A stretch of 35,992 nt of DNA from Rubellimicrobium arenae (lineage in GTDB: Bacteria; Pseudomonadota; Alphaproteobacteria; Rhodobacterales; Rhodobacteraceae). The notes beneath the pieces are model-generated. The model did no database searches and was not told the DNA's origin. It was given only the letters and a program-made list of their open reading frames with translations. The translations under genes were made by a program, and so were the position numbers. This document shows, piece by piece, positions 7,809 through 16,080 of this stretch. Numbering within the stretch: position 1 is the first letter of the stretch; each line of letters starts with the position of its first letter. The stretch spans positions 1 to 35,992 of the forward strand of contig NZ_JAFMST010000021.1 in the NCBI RefSeq assembly GCF_017916275.1, written 5' to 3'.

Positions 7809-7956
7809 GGTTCACCCTTGTCTGTCGCGCATCGATGGAACCATCAAGGCCGTGCCAAGCCAAGGCGCATCCGCCGCGCGCACGCAGTTGCGATCACGTC
7901 CTGCATCCTCCGCGCCGCACCGCCGGGTATCAGGCGCGTACGAACCTGCGGCATGG

Positions 7957-8712
7957 CTACAGCGAGGCTGTCACTCCGCCATCGACATAGAGCGTATGCC
8001 CGTTGACGAACGAAGCCGCCTCGGAGGCCAGGAACACGCAGGCGCCCGCGATCTCCTCGGCGTGGCCCCATCGCCCCGCCGGGGTGCGCTTGATCAGCCA
8101 GTCGTTGAAGGCAGGATCGTCGATGAGCGCCGCATTGAGCGGCGTCTCGATGTAGCCCGGTGCGATCGCGTTGCAGTTCAGGCCGTGGCGGGCCCAATCC
8201 GTGGCCATGCCTTTGGTCAGGTTCACGACCGCGCCCTTGGTGGCCGTGTAGGGGGCGATGGACGGACGCGCCAGGACGGCGTTCACCGAAGCGATGTTGA
8301 TGATCTTGCCCCGGCCCCGCCCGATCATGTGACGAGCGCAGGCCTGCCCGACGTTGAAGACGCTGGCGATATTGGTGCGCAGCAGCCGCTCGAAGTCGTC
8401 GGAGGGAAACTCGTCCAGCGGCGCGCGATGCTGCACGCCCGCATTGTTGACGAGGATGTCGATCGGCCCATGCGCCTCCTCGTGGCCATCCACTGCGGCA
8501 CGGGCGGCGGCGTGGTCGGTCACGTCGAACGGCAGGATGCCGGCCCCGGGCACGGCCTCGGCGGCGCGGGCGAGCTTCTCGCGGTCCCGTCCATTCAGGA
8601 GCACCATGGCCCCCGCCTGGGCCAGGCCCTGCGCCAGGGCAAGGCCGATCCCCTGCGAGGAGCCGGTGATGAGCGCCCGCCGCCCGGTGAGGTCGAAAAG
8701 AGAGGTCGCCAA
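7957..8712 (-). CDS. SDR dehydrogenase, gluconate 5-dehydrogenase-like
   Basis: A 251-residue classical short-chain dehydrogenase. The Rossmann glycine motif is GSSQGIG (residues 17-23), NNAG at 89-92, and the catalytic set S142, Y155, K159 (YTATK). The opening FDLTGRRALITGSSQGIG, the NGRD segment that binds the NADP phosphate, and the end GHTLYVDGGVTASL are those of gluconate 5-dehydrogenases (gno/idnO group), which interconvert 5-ketogluconate and gluconate; related enzymes act on other polyols and keto-sugars. It is the last gene of the leftward catabolic block, 14 bases after the preceding SDR, so it is almost certainly co-transcribed. The operon context suggests it reduces or oxidises an intermediate of the imported sugar. 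Confidence 0.88.
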   Translation of the reverse strand: MATSLFDLTGRRALITGSSQGIGLALAQGLAQAGAMVLLNGRDREKLARAAEAVPGAGILPFDVTDHAAARAAVDGHEEAHGPIDILVNNAGVQHRAPLDEFPSDDFERLLRTNIASVFNVGQACARHMIGRGRGKIINIASVNAVLARPSIAPYTATKGAVVNLTKGMATDWARHGLNCNAIAPGYIETPLNAALIDDPAFNDWLIKRTPAGRWGHAEEIAGACVFLASEAASFVNGHTLYVDGGVTASL

Positions 8713-8726
8713 CGAAGTCTCCTCGG

Positions 8727-9473
8727 TCAGATCGTGATGCCGCCGTCGATGTTCAGCGCCTGCCCGGTCATGAAGCGCCCGTCATCCGAGGCGAGGAACG
8801 CGCAAAGACCGGCGATCTCCTCGGGCTCGCCCAGCCGCCCCGAGGGCTGGCGGTCCAGGAAGACCTTGCGGGCCGCTTCAAGGCTGCCCATCGTCTCGGC
8901 CAAGGCAGCGATGCGGCCCCGCAGGGATGGGCTGTCCACGGTGCCCGGGCAGACGGCGTTAAAGCGGATCCCGGCCTGCAGGTAGTCGGCGGCGCAGGCC
9001 TTGATGAGGCCGATGACTCCGGCCTTGGCCGCGCCATAGGCCGCCCGGTTCGGGAACCCCTTGGTCGAGGACGCGACAGAGGCGATGGCTGTGACGCTGC
9101 CACCCTGCGGCTTGATCCGTGGCACGACGGCCCGGATCACGACATAGGCGCTGTCCAACGTGATGCTCATGCTCCGGCGCCAATCCTCGGGCGTGCAGTC
9201 CTCGATGCTTCCGTGGTGGACGTAGCCCACGGCGTGCACAAGGGCGTCCACGTGGGCAAAGCGGCTGACCCAGGCCTCGACCTGCTCCGGTTTCGTGGCA
9301 TCGACCTCGGCGACCGAAGCGACGGCCAACCCCTCAAGGAGCCGCCCGTCGAGGTCGGAGGCATGGACCTCGGCGCCATCGCGGGCGAGCCGCTCGGCCA
9401 CCGCCCGCCCGATCCCCTGCCCCGCTGCGGTCACCAGGGCAATGCGCCCGGCCAAAGTTCCCTGTCCTGTCAT
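8727..9473 (-). CDS. SDR-family oxidoreductase
   Basis: A 248-residue classical SDR: cofactor motif TAAGQGIG (residues 15-22), an acidic residue after strand 2 (ASDLD, D40) suggesting NAD(H), catalytic serine in AIASVASS, then Y146 and K150 in YGAAK, and the usual C-terminal FMTGQALNIDGGITI. It resembles the group containing L-fucose/2-keto-3-deoxy-L-fuconate dehydrogenases and DHRS6-like 3-hydroxybutyrate dehydrogenases, and is therefore a likely sugar or sugar-acid dehydrogenase. The start MTGQGTLAGR is chosen because the core begins there; the frame stays open for 96 more codons upstream, but that part has no SDR sequence. It is transcribed with the following SDR (14-base gap). A 293-base gap separates it from the transporter ATPase gene. 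Confidence 0.85.
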   Translation of the reverse strand: MTGQGTLAGRIALVTAAGQGIGRAVAERLARDGAEVHASDLDGRLLEGLAVASVAEVDATKPEQVEAWVSRFAHVDALVHAVGYVHHGSIEDCTPEDWRRSMSITLDSAYVVIRAVVPRIKPQGGSVTAIASVASSTKGFPNRAAYGAAKAGVIGLIKACAADYLQAGIRFNAVCPGTVDSPSLRGRIAALAETMGSLEAARKVFLDRQPSGRLGEPEEIAGLCAFLASDDGRFMTGQALNIDGGITI

Positions 9474-9766
9474 GGTGTTCACCCTGATATCGAACGTGAG
9501 CTCGCCGCCCCAGAGCACCTGCCCATGGACCAAGCCGGATGCAGAGGCGCGACGGGCGCGACCGTCCATCGCTTTGTCGGGAAAGGCCCTTCCGCCCGGG
9601 CCAGCGACGCAGGAAGACAAGGCATCCCGGCATGGCGTCCTCCTCCGTAAGGCGCCCGGCCCTGAGTTTCGGGTCCGGTGCGACACCCGCCGGAATCGGC
9701 CACGGGATCCCCTGCGTCGCCTGGTCGATCGGTTCAGGCCATCCCTTGGACCGGCTGGCACCCGGA
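9474..9766. other. 293-base gap inside the sugar operon
   Basis: This is the largest internal gap in the leftward block, between the ABC ATPase stop and the SDR start. I see no recognisable protein: frames are open on both strands only because of the high GC content. It could hold an internal promoter for the two SDR genes or a terminator for the transporter genes. I found no convincing hexamers or T-run hairpin. Confidence 0.4.
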
Positions 9767-10519
9767 TCAGCCGCCGACCATCAGGCGCACGACCTCCTCG
9801 TGCGTCGTTTCGGAAATGCGCCGTTCGCCCGCCTGAACGCCCCGCCTCAGGACGATGATGCGGTCCGAGACCGCAAAGATGTCCTGGAGATTATGGGAGA
9901 TGAAGATCACCCCGCGGCCCTGCGCCTTGAGCTGATGGATGAGCGAGATGACCTTACGCTGCTCGGGCACGCCCAAGGCCGCGGTCGGCTCGTCCATGAT
10001 GAGCACGCGGGCGTTCCAGTAGACGGCGCGCCCGATGGCGACCGCCTGCCGCTGACCGCCCGAGAAGTTGGAGACCGGCGCGTCCATGCGCTTCACGTGG
10101 AAGTCGAGAAGGGCCATCGTCTCGCGCGCGGCCTCGGCCATCTTGCGGCGGTCGAGGACCGGAAGGAAGCCCAGCGCCTTCCGCATGGGCTCCCGCCCCA
10201 GGAAGATGTTGGCGCCGATGGTCAGGTTGTCGGCCAGAGCGAGATCCTGGTAGATCGTTTCGATCCCACGCTCCCGCGCTTCCTGCGGGGACGCGAAGGC
10301 GACGCGCTGGCCGTCGAGGAGGATCTCGCCCCCGGTCGGCCGAAAGACGCCCGAGAGCGCCTTGATCAGCGTCGTCTTTCCCGCACCATTGTCGCCGGCC
10401 AGGGCCACCACCTCGCCCGCGCGGAGGGTCATGGACAGGTCCCTGAGCGCCTGGACGGGACCGAACTGCTTGCTCAGGTGGCGGACCTCGAGGAGCGGCA
10501 CCTCGGGCGGACGGCTCAT
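9767..10519 (-). CDS. CUT2-family sugar ABC transporter ATPase (FrcA-like, single domain)
   Basis: A 250-residue ABC ATPase with Walker A GDNGAGKTT (residues 42-50), Q-loop in IYQDLALADN, signature FSGGQRQ (152-158), Walker B LIMDEPTA and the switch histidine in FISHN. It is a single nucleotide-binding domain like FrcA of fructose transporters, whereas RbsA/XylG/MglA proteins carry two such domains in about 500 residues. The ATG at 10519 follows the permease stop by one base (TGACATG). A TTG a few codons upstream within the permease gene is possible but less likely. With the permease and binding protein it would power periplasmic sugar uptake. Confidence 0.9.
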   Translation of the reverse strand: MSRPPEVPLLEVRHLSKQFGPVQALRDLSMTLRAGEVVALAGDNGAGKTTLIKALSGVFRPTGGEILLDGQRVAFASPQEARERGIETIYQDLALADNLTIGANIFLGREPMRKALGFLPVLDRRKMAEAARETMALLDFHVKRMDAPVSNFSGGQRQAVAIGRAVYWNARVLIMDEPTAALGVPEQRKVISLIHQLKAQGRGVIFISHNLQDIFAVSDRIIVLRRGVQAGERRISETTHEEVVRLMVGG

Positions 10520-10520
10520 G

Positions 10521-11585
10521 TCATTCACTCTGGCGTCCTCCGGCAAAGGAGCGTTGGGCCTGGTCGATGAGGACCGAGATGATGATGACCACGCCGACGG
10601 AAATGAATTGCCAGAACGGCTTCACGTTCACGAACACGAGCCCGTACTGGATCACGGCGATTACGAAGGCGCCCGCCACGGTGCCCAGGATCGTGCCCGA
10701 TCCCCCGAACAGCGATGCGCCGCCGATCACCACCGCGGCCACGCAGTCGAGGAGCAGAGGCTCGCCCGCCTGGGCTGCGCCGGCACTGAAACGGGCGGTG
10801 TAGAGCACGCCGGCCAGCCCGGCGCAGGCGCCCGACAGGATGTACAGCCGGAGGAGGTGGCCCTTGATGTCGATGCCGGCCCGGCGCGCCGCCTGCACGT
10901 TCGCGCCCACGGCGTAGTTGTGCTGGCCAAAGCGGGTCTGGCTCAGGAGATAGTGCATCAGCAGGACGAACAGGGCGGTGATCAGGACCACCCAGGGCAC
11001 GCCCCAGATCCGCCCGTTGCCGAGCGCGGCCAGCCCTCCGTTGGTGACGGGCACGGTCGTGCCTCCCGCGAGGAGGAAGGCCACGCCCCGCGCGACGCCG
11101 AACATGCCCAGGGTGCCGATGAAGGGCGGCACCTTCAGGCGCGACACGAGGAGGCCGTTCACCGCGCCCGGCACGCAGGCCACAAGGATGCCCGCCAGAA
11201 AGCCGAGCAGCACGGCGAAGGGCGCGGACATGAGAGGGTTGGCCCAGCCGACGACATGGGCCGAGACGACGGCGGCCAGGCCCATGATGAACCCGAGCGA
11301 AAGGTCGATCCCGCCCGAGATGATGACGAACGTCTGCCCCGTCGCCAGCAGCAGGGGGGCGACGGCGAAGATCGCGATGGACTGGAGGTTGTAGGCGTTG
11401 ACGACGAAGGTTCCGCCGTAGGCCACGCGGGCCCAGACCTCGAAGGCGAGCACAAGGGCCGCGAGGAACAGCCAGGCCCTGAGGCTGGCGATCCGCTGGA
11501 GCAGCGTCAGCCCGGCGGCGTCGTGGTCCGCCGGGGGCGCGACATGGACGGGTCCGGCCGTGTCGATGGATGGATCGGAGGTCAT
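10521..11585 (-). CDS. CUT2-family sugar ABC transporter permease (RbsC/FrcC-like)
   Basis: A 354-residue polytopic inner-membrane permease. The core shows the family hallmarks: LATGQTFVIISGGIDLSLG, the AGILVACVPGAVNGLLVSRL segment with the cytoplasmic coupling region, PPFIGTLGMFGVARGVAFL, and the C-terminal GGASLFGGSGTILGTVAGA. A roughly 30-residue hydrophilic N-terminus precedes the first membrane segment. It lies 51 bases after the binding-protein gene and is almost contiguous with the ATPase gene, so the three form one transport unit. Substrate range of the family: ribose, fructose, xylose, allose, polyols, inositol. Confidence 0.92.
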   Translation of the reverse strand: MTSDPSIDTAGPVHVAPPADHDAAGLTLLQRIASLRAWLFLAALVLAFEVWARVAYGGTFVVNAYNLQSIAIFAVAPLLLATGQTFVIISGGIDLSLGFIMGLAAVVSAHVVGWANPLMSAPFAVLLGFLAGILVACVPGAVNGLLVSRLKVPPFIGTLGMFGVARGVAFLLAGGTTVPVTNGGLAALGNGRIWGVPWVVLITALFVLLMHYLLSQTRFGQHNYAVGANVQAARRAGIDIKGHLLRLYILSGACAGLAGVLYTARFSAGAAQAGEPLLLDCVAAVVIGGASLFGGSGTILGTVAGAFVIAVIQYGLVFVNVKPFWQFISVGVVIIISVLIDQAQRSFAGGRQSE

Positions 11586-11636
11586 GCACGCGTCCCTTCA
11601 AGGGGGCCCGCCGGGGCGACGGGCCCGGGCCGGAGG

Positions 11637-12623
11637 TCAGTCGCTGTAGATGAACTTGGCCACGTTCGGGTCGGCGACGTTGGCCTTGTCGATCACCGTG
11701 AAGCCGGTGCCGATGGCGGTCGGGATCGACTGCCCGGTCAGATGGGCATAAGCGGCGACGACGCCGAAGTAGCCGATCTCGGCCGGGTGCTGGGCGATCG
11801 CGACGTCCACGAGGCCGGTGTTGATGTTGTCCACGATCGACGTGGGCGCATCGAAGGCCACGACTCGGATGTTCCCGGTCTGCCCGGACTGCTGCACGCC
11901 GTTCGCCGCGCCCAGCGCCGAGAAGAGGTTCGCCCCGAACACCCCCTTGAGGTTCGGATTTCGCGCGAAGACGGCCTGAAGCTGGGAGGCCGCGTTGTTC
12001 GCGTCGTTCTCGTTGAACTGGGTTTCGAGGACCTCGATGTTGGGATGGCTTTCCGCCATCTCGGCCTTGAAGCCTTCCTCGCGCTGGTCGGTGGTCGAGA
12101 TGCCGGGGTTCACGTTGGACACGTAGACCTGGCCCGCGTCCCCGATGGCTTGCGCCAGCGCGCGGGCTGCCATCCGGCCACCCATGACGTTGTCCGAGGC
12201 GATGTAGGACAGCGGGAAGTCCGCGTCGCCCGATCCGGTCTGGTACTGGCCGGTGCCGATGAAGGTGTCCACGGTGATGACCGGGATCCCAGCGCCCTGC
12301 GCGCGACGCAGGGGCTCGATCAGCTGGGTCTTGTCGGTGGGCGCGATCAGGATGGCGCTCGGCTGCCGTGCGATGACGGCATCAAGGACCGGCACCTGGG
12401 TCACCGGGTTGAAGTCCGCGGCGCCCTGGAACACCAGCTCGACGCCAAGGGCATCCGCCGCCGCCTGGGCGCCGCGGTGCATCGTGATGTAGAAGGCGTC
12501 CGTGGTCAGGCCCGGGATCAGGGCAATGGTGTATTTCTGATCCTGCGCCTGGGCGACGCGGGGCAAGACTCCGGCGGCGAGCGCAGCCGTCGCGGCAGCG
12601 CCCAGAAGGGTGCGGCGGTCCAT
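11637..12623 (-). CDS. CUT2-family periplasmic sugar-binding protein
   Basis: A 328-residue periplasmic-binding protein of the RbsB/type I fold. The N-terminus MDRRTLLGAAATAALAAGV has a twin-arginine-like RR followed by a hydrophobic stretch and an AQAQ cleavage region, so export by Tat or Sec is expected. Typical features are KYTIALIPGLTTDAFY, the two-lobe hinge segments, and a ligand-site stretch VVAFDAPTSIVDNINTGLVDVAIAQHP. The ATG at 12623 is preceded by GGGAGGAG at good spacing; nine extra codons upstream are rejected. The gene has its own candidate promoter at 12700-12729 although it lies downstream of the kinase gene in the same direction. It sets the specificity of the transporter, but the ligand cannot be read from sequence. 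Confidence 0.9.
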   Translation of the reverse strand: MDRRTLLGAAATAALAAGVLPRVAQAQDQKYTIALIPGLTTDAFYITMHRGAQAAADALGVELVFQGAADFNPVTQVPVLDAVIARQPSAILIAPTDKTQLIEPLRRAQGAGIPVITVDTFIGTGQYQTGSGDADFPLSYIASDNVMGGRMAARALAQAIGDAGQVYVSNVNPGISTTDQREEGFKAEMAESHPNIEVLETQFNENDANNAASQLQAVFARNPNLKGVFGANLFSALGAANGVQQSGQTGNIRVVAFDAPTSIVDNINTGLVDVAIAQHPAEIGYFGVVAAYAHLTGQSIPTAIGTGFTVIDKANVADPNVAKFIYSD

Positions 12624-12651
12624 CGTATCTCCTCCCAAGGTACGACGCACA

Positions 12652-12671
12652 GACCGGTTCTGCTGCCGGTC
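12652..12671. repeat. Inverted repeat GACCGG-N8-CCGGTC in the leader of the binding-protein gene
   Basis: GACCGG (12652-12657) is matched by CCGGTC (12666-12671) with eight bases between. It falls about 20-40 bases downstream of the predicted transcription start and before the ribosome binding site, so it could be an operator half-site pair for a LacI-type regulator or a leader hairpin. No regulator gene is visible nearby. Confidence 0.4.
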
Positions 12672-12699
12672 CTGCGCGTCACCGATCTTCGGTAGTCCG

Positions 12700-12729
12700 A
12701 TAACAGCCGACCGCCTCCGAAGGCGTCAA
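12700..12729 (-). promoter_or_regulatory. Candidate sigma-70 promoter for the ABC transporter genes
   Basis: On the minus strand TTGACG (12729-12724) and TGTTAT (12705-12700) are separated by 18 bases. The spacer contains the small palindrome CGCCT-TCGG-AGGCG (12712-12725), which could be an operator or the terminator stem of the preceding kinase gene. The position, 77 bases upstream of the binding-protein start, supports independent strong expression of the transporter. Confidence 0.45.
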
Positions 12730-12769
12730 GAGAAATGAATTGCCAGCCTCGGGTCGGAGGTGCGTCCGA

Positions 12770-13762
12770 TCAGACAGCCGGCCAAGAAACGGGAACTGCC
12801 CCGTCGACGTGCCGGTCGTCCTGGCCCGCGGGCACGAGGGAGGCCGCGCCAATGAGGCCCGAGTCCTCGCCCAGGGCGGCCCTGAGGATCGACACCTCGC
12901 GGAACGCCGGCAAGGCCCGCTCCTGGACCGTCCTTCGGATGTCAGGTTCCAGAAGATCGTAGCCCTGCGACACGCCGCCCCCCATGATGATCGCATCGGG
13001 GCTGTAAAGGTGGAGCAGCGCCGTGAACCCGGTCCCGAGGTAGCGCGCCTCCTCGGTCAGCAGGGATTGGGCCAGCGCGTCGTCCTGGCGGGCGGCCTCG
13101 ACCACATGGCGGGCCGTGATGCGCTCCGTCCCCAGCCGGGCCAAGGCGCTGTCGGGGTGGGATGCTACAGCCAGGGTCGCGGCCCGGGCGAGGGCCGTCC
13201 CGGAGGCGAACGCCTCGAAGCAGCCGATCCCACCGCAGGCGCAACGTGGCCCGTCCAGGGACAAGGGCAGGTGGCCGACATGCGCGACCATGCCCCGGCG
13301 CCCATGCAGCAGACGACCGTCCAGCACCACCCCGCCGCCGATCCCTGTGCTCACCGTGACATAGACGAGGTGACGGAGCCCCTGCCCCGCACCGTGCCGC
13401 CATTCGCCATGCGCTGCGGCGATGCCATCGTTCTCCAGCACCACGGGGCGGCCGGTCTCTTGGGCCAGGATGTCCCGCATCGGCAGACCCTCCCAGCCAG
13501 GGAGTGTCGGGATCCCGAGGATGGTCCCCGTCTCGCTGTCCAGCGGCCCGGGGGAGCAGATGCCAATTCCGTCGATCCCGCTCCACCCGGCTGGGGGCAG
13601 GACCTTCTCCATGAGACGCCGGAACTGCGACAGAACGGCCCTGGGGCCGCCTGCGACATCGGTCGGCTCGGCGGCGCGCGCAAGGAGACGCCCTCCTTCG
13701 ACCAGGGCGACCCGGACTTGCGTGCCCCCCAGGTCGATTCCGATCGTCCGCGCGTCAGCCAT
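12770..13762 (-). CDS. ROK-family sugar kinase
   Basis: A 330-residue kinase of the ROK (repressor/ORF/kinase) family without the N-terminal helix-turn-helix, so an enzyme and not a repressor. It phosphorylates a hexose or N-acetylhexosamine with ATP. Visible are the phosphate-1 motif GIDLGGTQVRVAL, the catalytic aspartate in ENDGIAAAHGEW (D112), the ATP motif VSTGIGGGVV, and the zinc motif CACGGIGCFEA (C174, C176, C181). The usual GExGH before the zinc motif reads AHVGH here, with His in place of the sugar-contacting Glu, as I recall in some N-acetylmannosamine kinases. It overlaps the epimerase gene by eight bases and lies upstream of the transporter, consistent with phosphorylating the imported sugar or a product of it. 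Confidence 0.88.
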   Translation of the reverse strand: MADARTIGIDLGGTQVRVALVEGGRLLARAAEPTDVAGGPRAVLSQFRRLMEKVLPPAGWSGIDGIGICSPGPLDSETGTILGIPTLPGWEGLPMRDILAQETGRPVVLENDGIAAAHGEWRHGAGQGLRHLVYVTVSTGIGGGVVLDGRLLHGRRGMVAHVGHLPLSLDGPRCACGGIGCFEAFASGTALARAATLAVASHPDSALARLGTERITARHVVEAARQDDALAQSLLTEEARYLGTGFTALLHLYSPDAIIMGGGVSQGYDLLEPDIRRTVQERALPAFREVSILRAALGEDSGLIGAASLVPAGQDDRHVDGAVPVSWPAV

Positions 13763-14450
13763 TCAGCCCGCGCGCCCAGGCGATGCGCGCCGACAGGTCG
13801 GGGTCGTTGAAGGCGAGCGATCCCATCACCACCGTATCGGCCCCGGCGGCGCGCAGGCCGGGCACGGTCCCCTCCCGGATGCCTCCGTCCGCGGCAAGGA
13901 GGATCGGGCGGTTTGCGGCACCGATCAGGGCACGGGCTTCGCGCAGCCGCGGTTCGGCCGCAGGATCGAGACCTTGCCCCTTGATGCCGATGCGCGTCCC
14001 CAAGAGCGTCAGCATGTCCAGGCGGTCGAGATGCGAAGCCGCCGCCGTGACCGGTGAGTGGAGCTGCAGGACCAGCCCGGACGCCAGTCCTCGCCGTTCG
14101 ATCAGGTCCAGCGCGGCCGTGGCGTTGCCGTTCTCGGCATGAACGCTGATGAGGTCGGCCCCGGCGTCGGCGAACTGCTCGACCTGCCCAAGAAGAATAA
14201 CGTCGGCTACCATTAAATGGACATGGAGCGGTTTTCCGGTCCGCCTGCGGACGGCCGCGACCAGATCCGGAAAATACAGCAGCGCCGGGGAGAAATGCCC
14301 GTCGGCCACGTCGATGTGATACAGGTCGACGAATTCATCGACCCGGGCGATCTCATCGGCAAGGCGCACGAGGTCCGCGGACCAGAGCGAGAACTCGGCC
14401 AGCAGGCGCCCCCTGGGCAGCGCCTCGAGGCGGTCCTGGGCGAGTGTCAT
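13755..14450 (-). CDS. Ribulose-phosphate 3-epimerase-family protein (Rpe/AlsE-like)
   Basis: A 231-residue TIM-barrel epimerase of the ribulose-phosphate-binding group. The metal/catalytic segment YHIDVADGHFSP (H45, D47), the HVHLMV strand, the ISVHAENGNAT strand and the C-terminal second catalytic aspartate with the phosphate-binding loop (AADGGIREGT, then GADTVVMGSLAF) are present. Housekeeping Rpe usually opens with an APSILSAD segment; here AEFSLWSADL replaces it, so this is a paralogue of the catabolic type, such as D-allulose-6-phosphate 3-epimerase. It overlaps both neighbours (8 and 4 bases), showing tight coupling with the kinase and hydrolase. Likely substrate: a ketose phosphate made by the ROK kinase and an isomerase. 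Confidence 0.85.
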   Translation of the reverse strand: MTLAQDRLEALPRGRLLAEFSLWSADLVRLADEIARVDEFVDLYHIDVADGHFSPALLYFPDLVAAVRRRTGKPLHVHLMVADVILLGQVEQFADAGADLISVHAENGNATAALDLIERRGLASGLVLQLHSPVTAAASHLDRLDMLTLLGTRIGIKGQGLDPAAEPRLREARALIGAANRPILLAADGGIREGTVPGLRAAGADTVVMGSLAFNDPDLSARIAWARGLNG

Positions 14451-15256
14451 GCGGGCAACTCCTGAAGGAAGGTTGAAAGGGCCGCCGCGAAGTCGCGGCG
14501 GTATCGGTCCCGGTCGTCGGCCTTGGGCGTGATCTCGCTGAGGTGGCTGCCGGGAATCAGGCGGGCCAGGGTCAGGGCGTGGGACAGCGGGTGCGCGAGG
14601 TCGCGTCCATGAGCGATGACGAGCGTCGGCACGCGGATCGCGGCGATATCGTCGCGGGCGAGCCCGGGCCCATCCGCCGCGATCCGGCTCAGCAGCGCCG
14701 CGGTGACGGGCACAGGCTGCCGGTCGAAGAACCCGAGGAGCGAGGCCAGGTTGTCCGGCGCGGCCTGGGCCAGGGTCCGGGCGGTGTCGGTGGCCTCGAA
14801 CGCGGCCCGGGCCTGCCCGGGCTCATGCCGGGCCAGGAGGTCGCCGACCAAGGCATAGGGGGCGAGGTTCGACGGCGCGGCATCCCACAGCCAGGCGGGC
14901 CGGGCGAGCACGAGGCCGGCCACCCGGTCAGGCCGCGTGACGGCAAGCCTGAGGGCCAGCGCCGCCCCCATCGAGATCCCACCAAGGACCACCGGGCCGC
15001 CGACCTCCTGGTCGAGAAAGGCGGCAAGGTCGTCCGCAAAGGTCGCCAGTGAGAGTGCGTCCAGGGGGCCGGCGTCCGACCGCCCATGCCCCCGCGACTC
15101 GAGCGTCAGGCCTCGCCAGCCGATCCCTTTGGGGAGGACGTCCGCTGTCTGGGCGGCATCGCCACAAAGGCCGTGCTGGAACAGGAATGGCCTTCCGTCG
15201 CCCACTGCATGGACGGCCAGGGACACGCTTCCCCGGTCGAACCGGGTCACCGGCAT
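14447..15256 (-). CDS. Alpha/beta-fold hydrolase
   Basis: A 269-residue cytoplasmic alpha/beta hydrolase. The oxyanion segment FQHGLCGD, the nucleophile elbow GGISMG (S95), an acid in VIAHGRDLAHP and a late histidine (SHLSEI) make up the expected catalytic set. The family covers esterases, lactonases and C-C hydrolases; in a sugar operon a lactonase is the most natural reading, acting on a lactone made by the dehydrogenase, but that is inference. It overlaps the epimerase gene by 4 bases and the TIM-barrel gene by 10. Confidence 0.85.
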   Translation of the reverse strand: MPVTRFDRGSVSLAVHAVGDGRPFLFQHGLCGDAAQTADVLPKGIGWRGLTLESRGHGRSDAGPLDALSLATFADDLAAFLDQEVGGPVVLGGISMGAALALRLAVTRPDRVAGLVLARPAWLWDAAPSNLAPYALVGDLLARHEPGQARAAFEATDTARTLAQAAPDNLASLLGFFDRQPVPVTAALLSRIAADGPGLARDDIAAIRVPTLVIAHGRDLAHPLSHALTLARLIPGSHLSEITPKADDRDRYRRDFAAALSTFLQELPA

Positions 15257-16080
15257 CCGTCACCCAGAATCGATCGGAGCGCGCGGGCCACGGCGGGCGC
15301 GTCCTCCGGTGTGAGGCCATGGGTTACGAGCGCACCGTCGAAGCCGGAGGCGCGCAGGCGCGCGACGAACCGTGGGACGTCCACGAGCCCCTGCCCGAGC
15401 GTCACCACCCGCCCATCGCCGGCACGGTCCTTGGCGTGGGCCAGAACGATCCGGTCGGACAACAGGTCGATGGCCTCGTCGATCACGGCACCGCCACGAA
15501 ACTCGGCTGCCGTTTCGAAGAGGTTGGCAGGGTCGAGCACGACGGCAAGGCGCGGGTGGTCCAGATCGTCCAGCATGCTGCGGGCCCGGACGGCCGAGCT
15601 GGCGACGTTGGCCAGCTCCGGCTCGACTCCGACAAGAATGTCGTGTCGGTCCGCGATCTCCAGGAGGAGCCCCATCTCGGCCAGGAAGTCCGACCAGGCC
15701 TGGGCGGTAGAGTTGTCCGGATGATGGCGCCACTGGTCCTGTGCGTCCCGGCTGCCGGTGCAGACGGTGACCACATCGGTGCCCATGGCCTGGGCGGCGC
15801 CCGCGATGGCGGCAAAGGCGGCGCGGCCGGCGGCCCTTACCCCATCGTCGGGATGGATCATGTTGTAGGTGGCCGAAACCGCAGCAATGGCGACCCCCGT
15901 CTGTTCCGATGCGGCTCGGATCGCGGCCGCCTCGCTGTCGGCTACCGACGCGGGAAGAGCCCCGAGGCCGGAGCAGGCCATGTTGTATTGAACGGCGTCG
16001 TAGCCCGCGCCCCGCGCCGCCGACAGCACGGACAGCGGCGTTTCTCCCGGAAACGTCTTGGCGAAGATGCCGACCTGCAT
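15247..16080 (-). CDS. Xylose-isomerase-like TIM-barrel sugar epimerase/isomerase
   Basis: A 277-residue protein of the AP endonuclease 2/xylose-isomerase-like superfamily (IolE/IolH/IolI, hydroxypyruvate isomerase, ketose epimerases). Metal-ligand strands are visible: VGVEPELAN with a glutamate, VVLDPANLF with an aspartate, and VLAHAKDR with a histidine, followed by LGQGLVDVPRF, the usual strand-8 region. The start at 16080 shares a base with the stop of the upstream dehydrogenase gene (TGATG); the frame is open much further upstream but covers that gene. Partnership of such TIM barrels with Gfo/Idh/MocA dehydrogenases is typical for inositol-type and 3-keto-glycoside pathways, where they isomerise, dehydrate or cleave the keto-sugar. 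Confidence 0.87.
   Translation of the reverse strand: MQVGIFAKTFPGETPLSVLSAARGAGYDAVQYNMACSGLGALPASVADSEAAAIRAASEQTGVAIAAVSATYNMIHPDDGVRAAGRAAFAAIAGAAQAMGTDVVTVCTGSRDAQDQWRHHPDNSTAQAWSDFLAEMGLLLEIADRHDILVGVEPELANVASSAVRARSMLDDLDHPRLAVVLDPANLFETAAEFRGGAVIDEAIDLLSDRIVLAHAKDRAGDGRVVTLGQGLVDVPRFVARLRASGFDGALVTHGLTPEDAPAVARALRSILGDGCR

Noticed and set aside
10362-12695. Long plus-strand open frame (777 codons) opposite the CUT2 transporter genes
   Set aside because: No domain, biased His/Asp/Arg/Gly content, and it runs antisense through three well-supported transporter genes.
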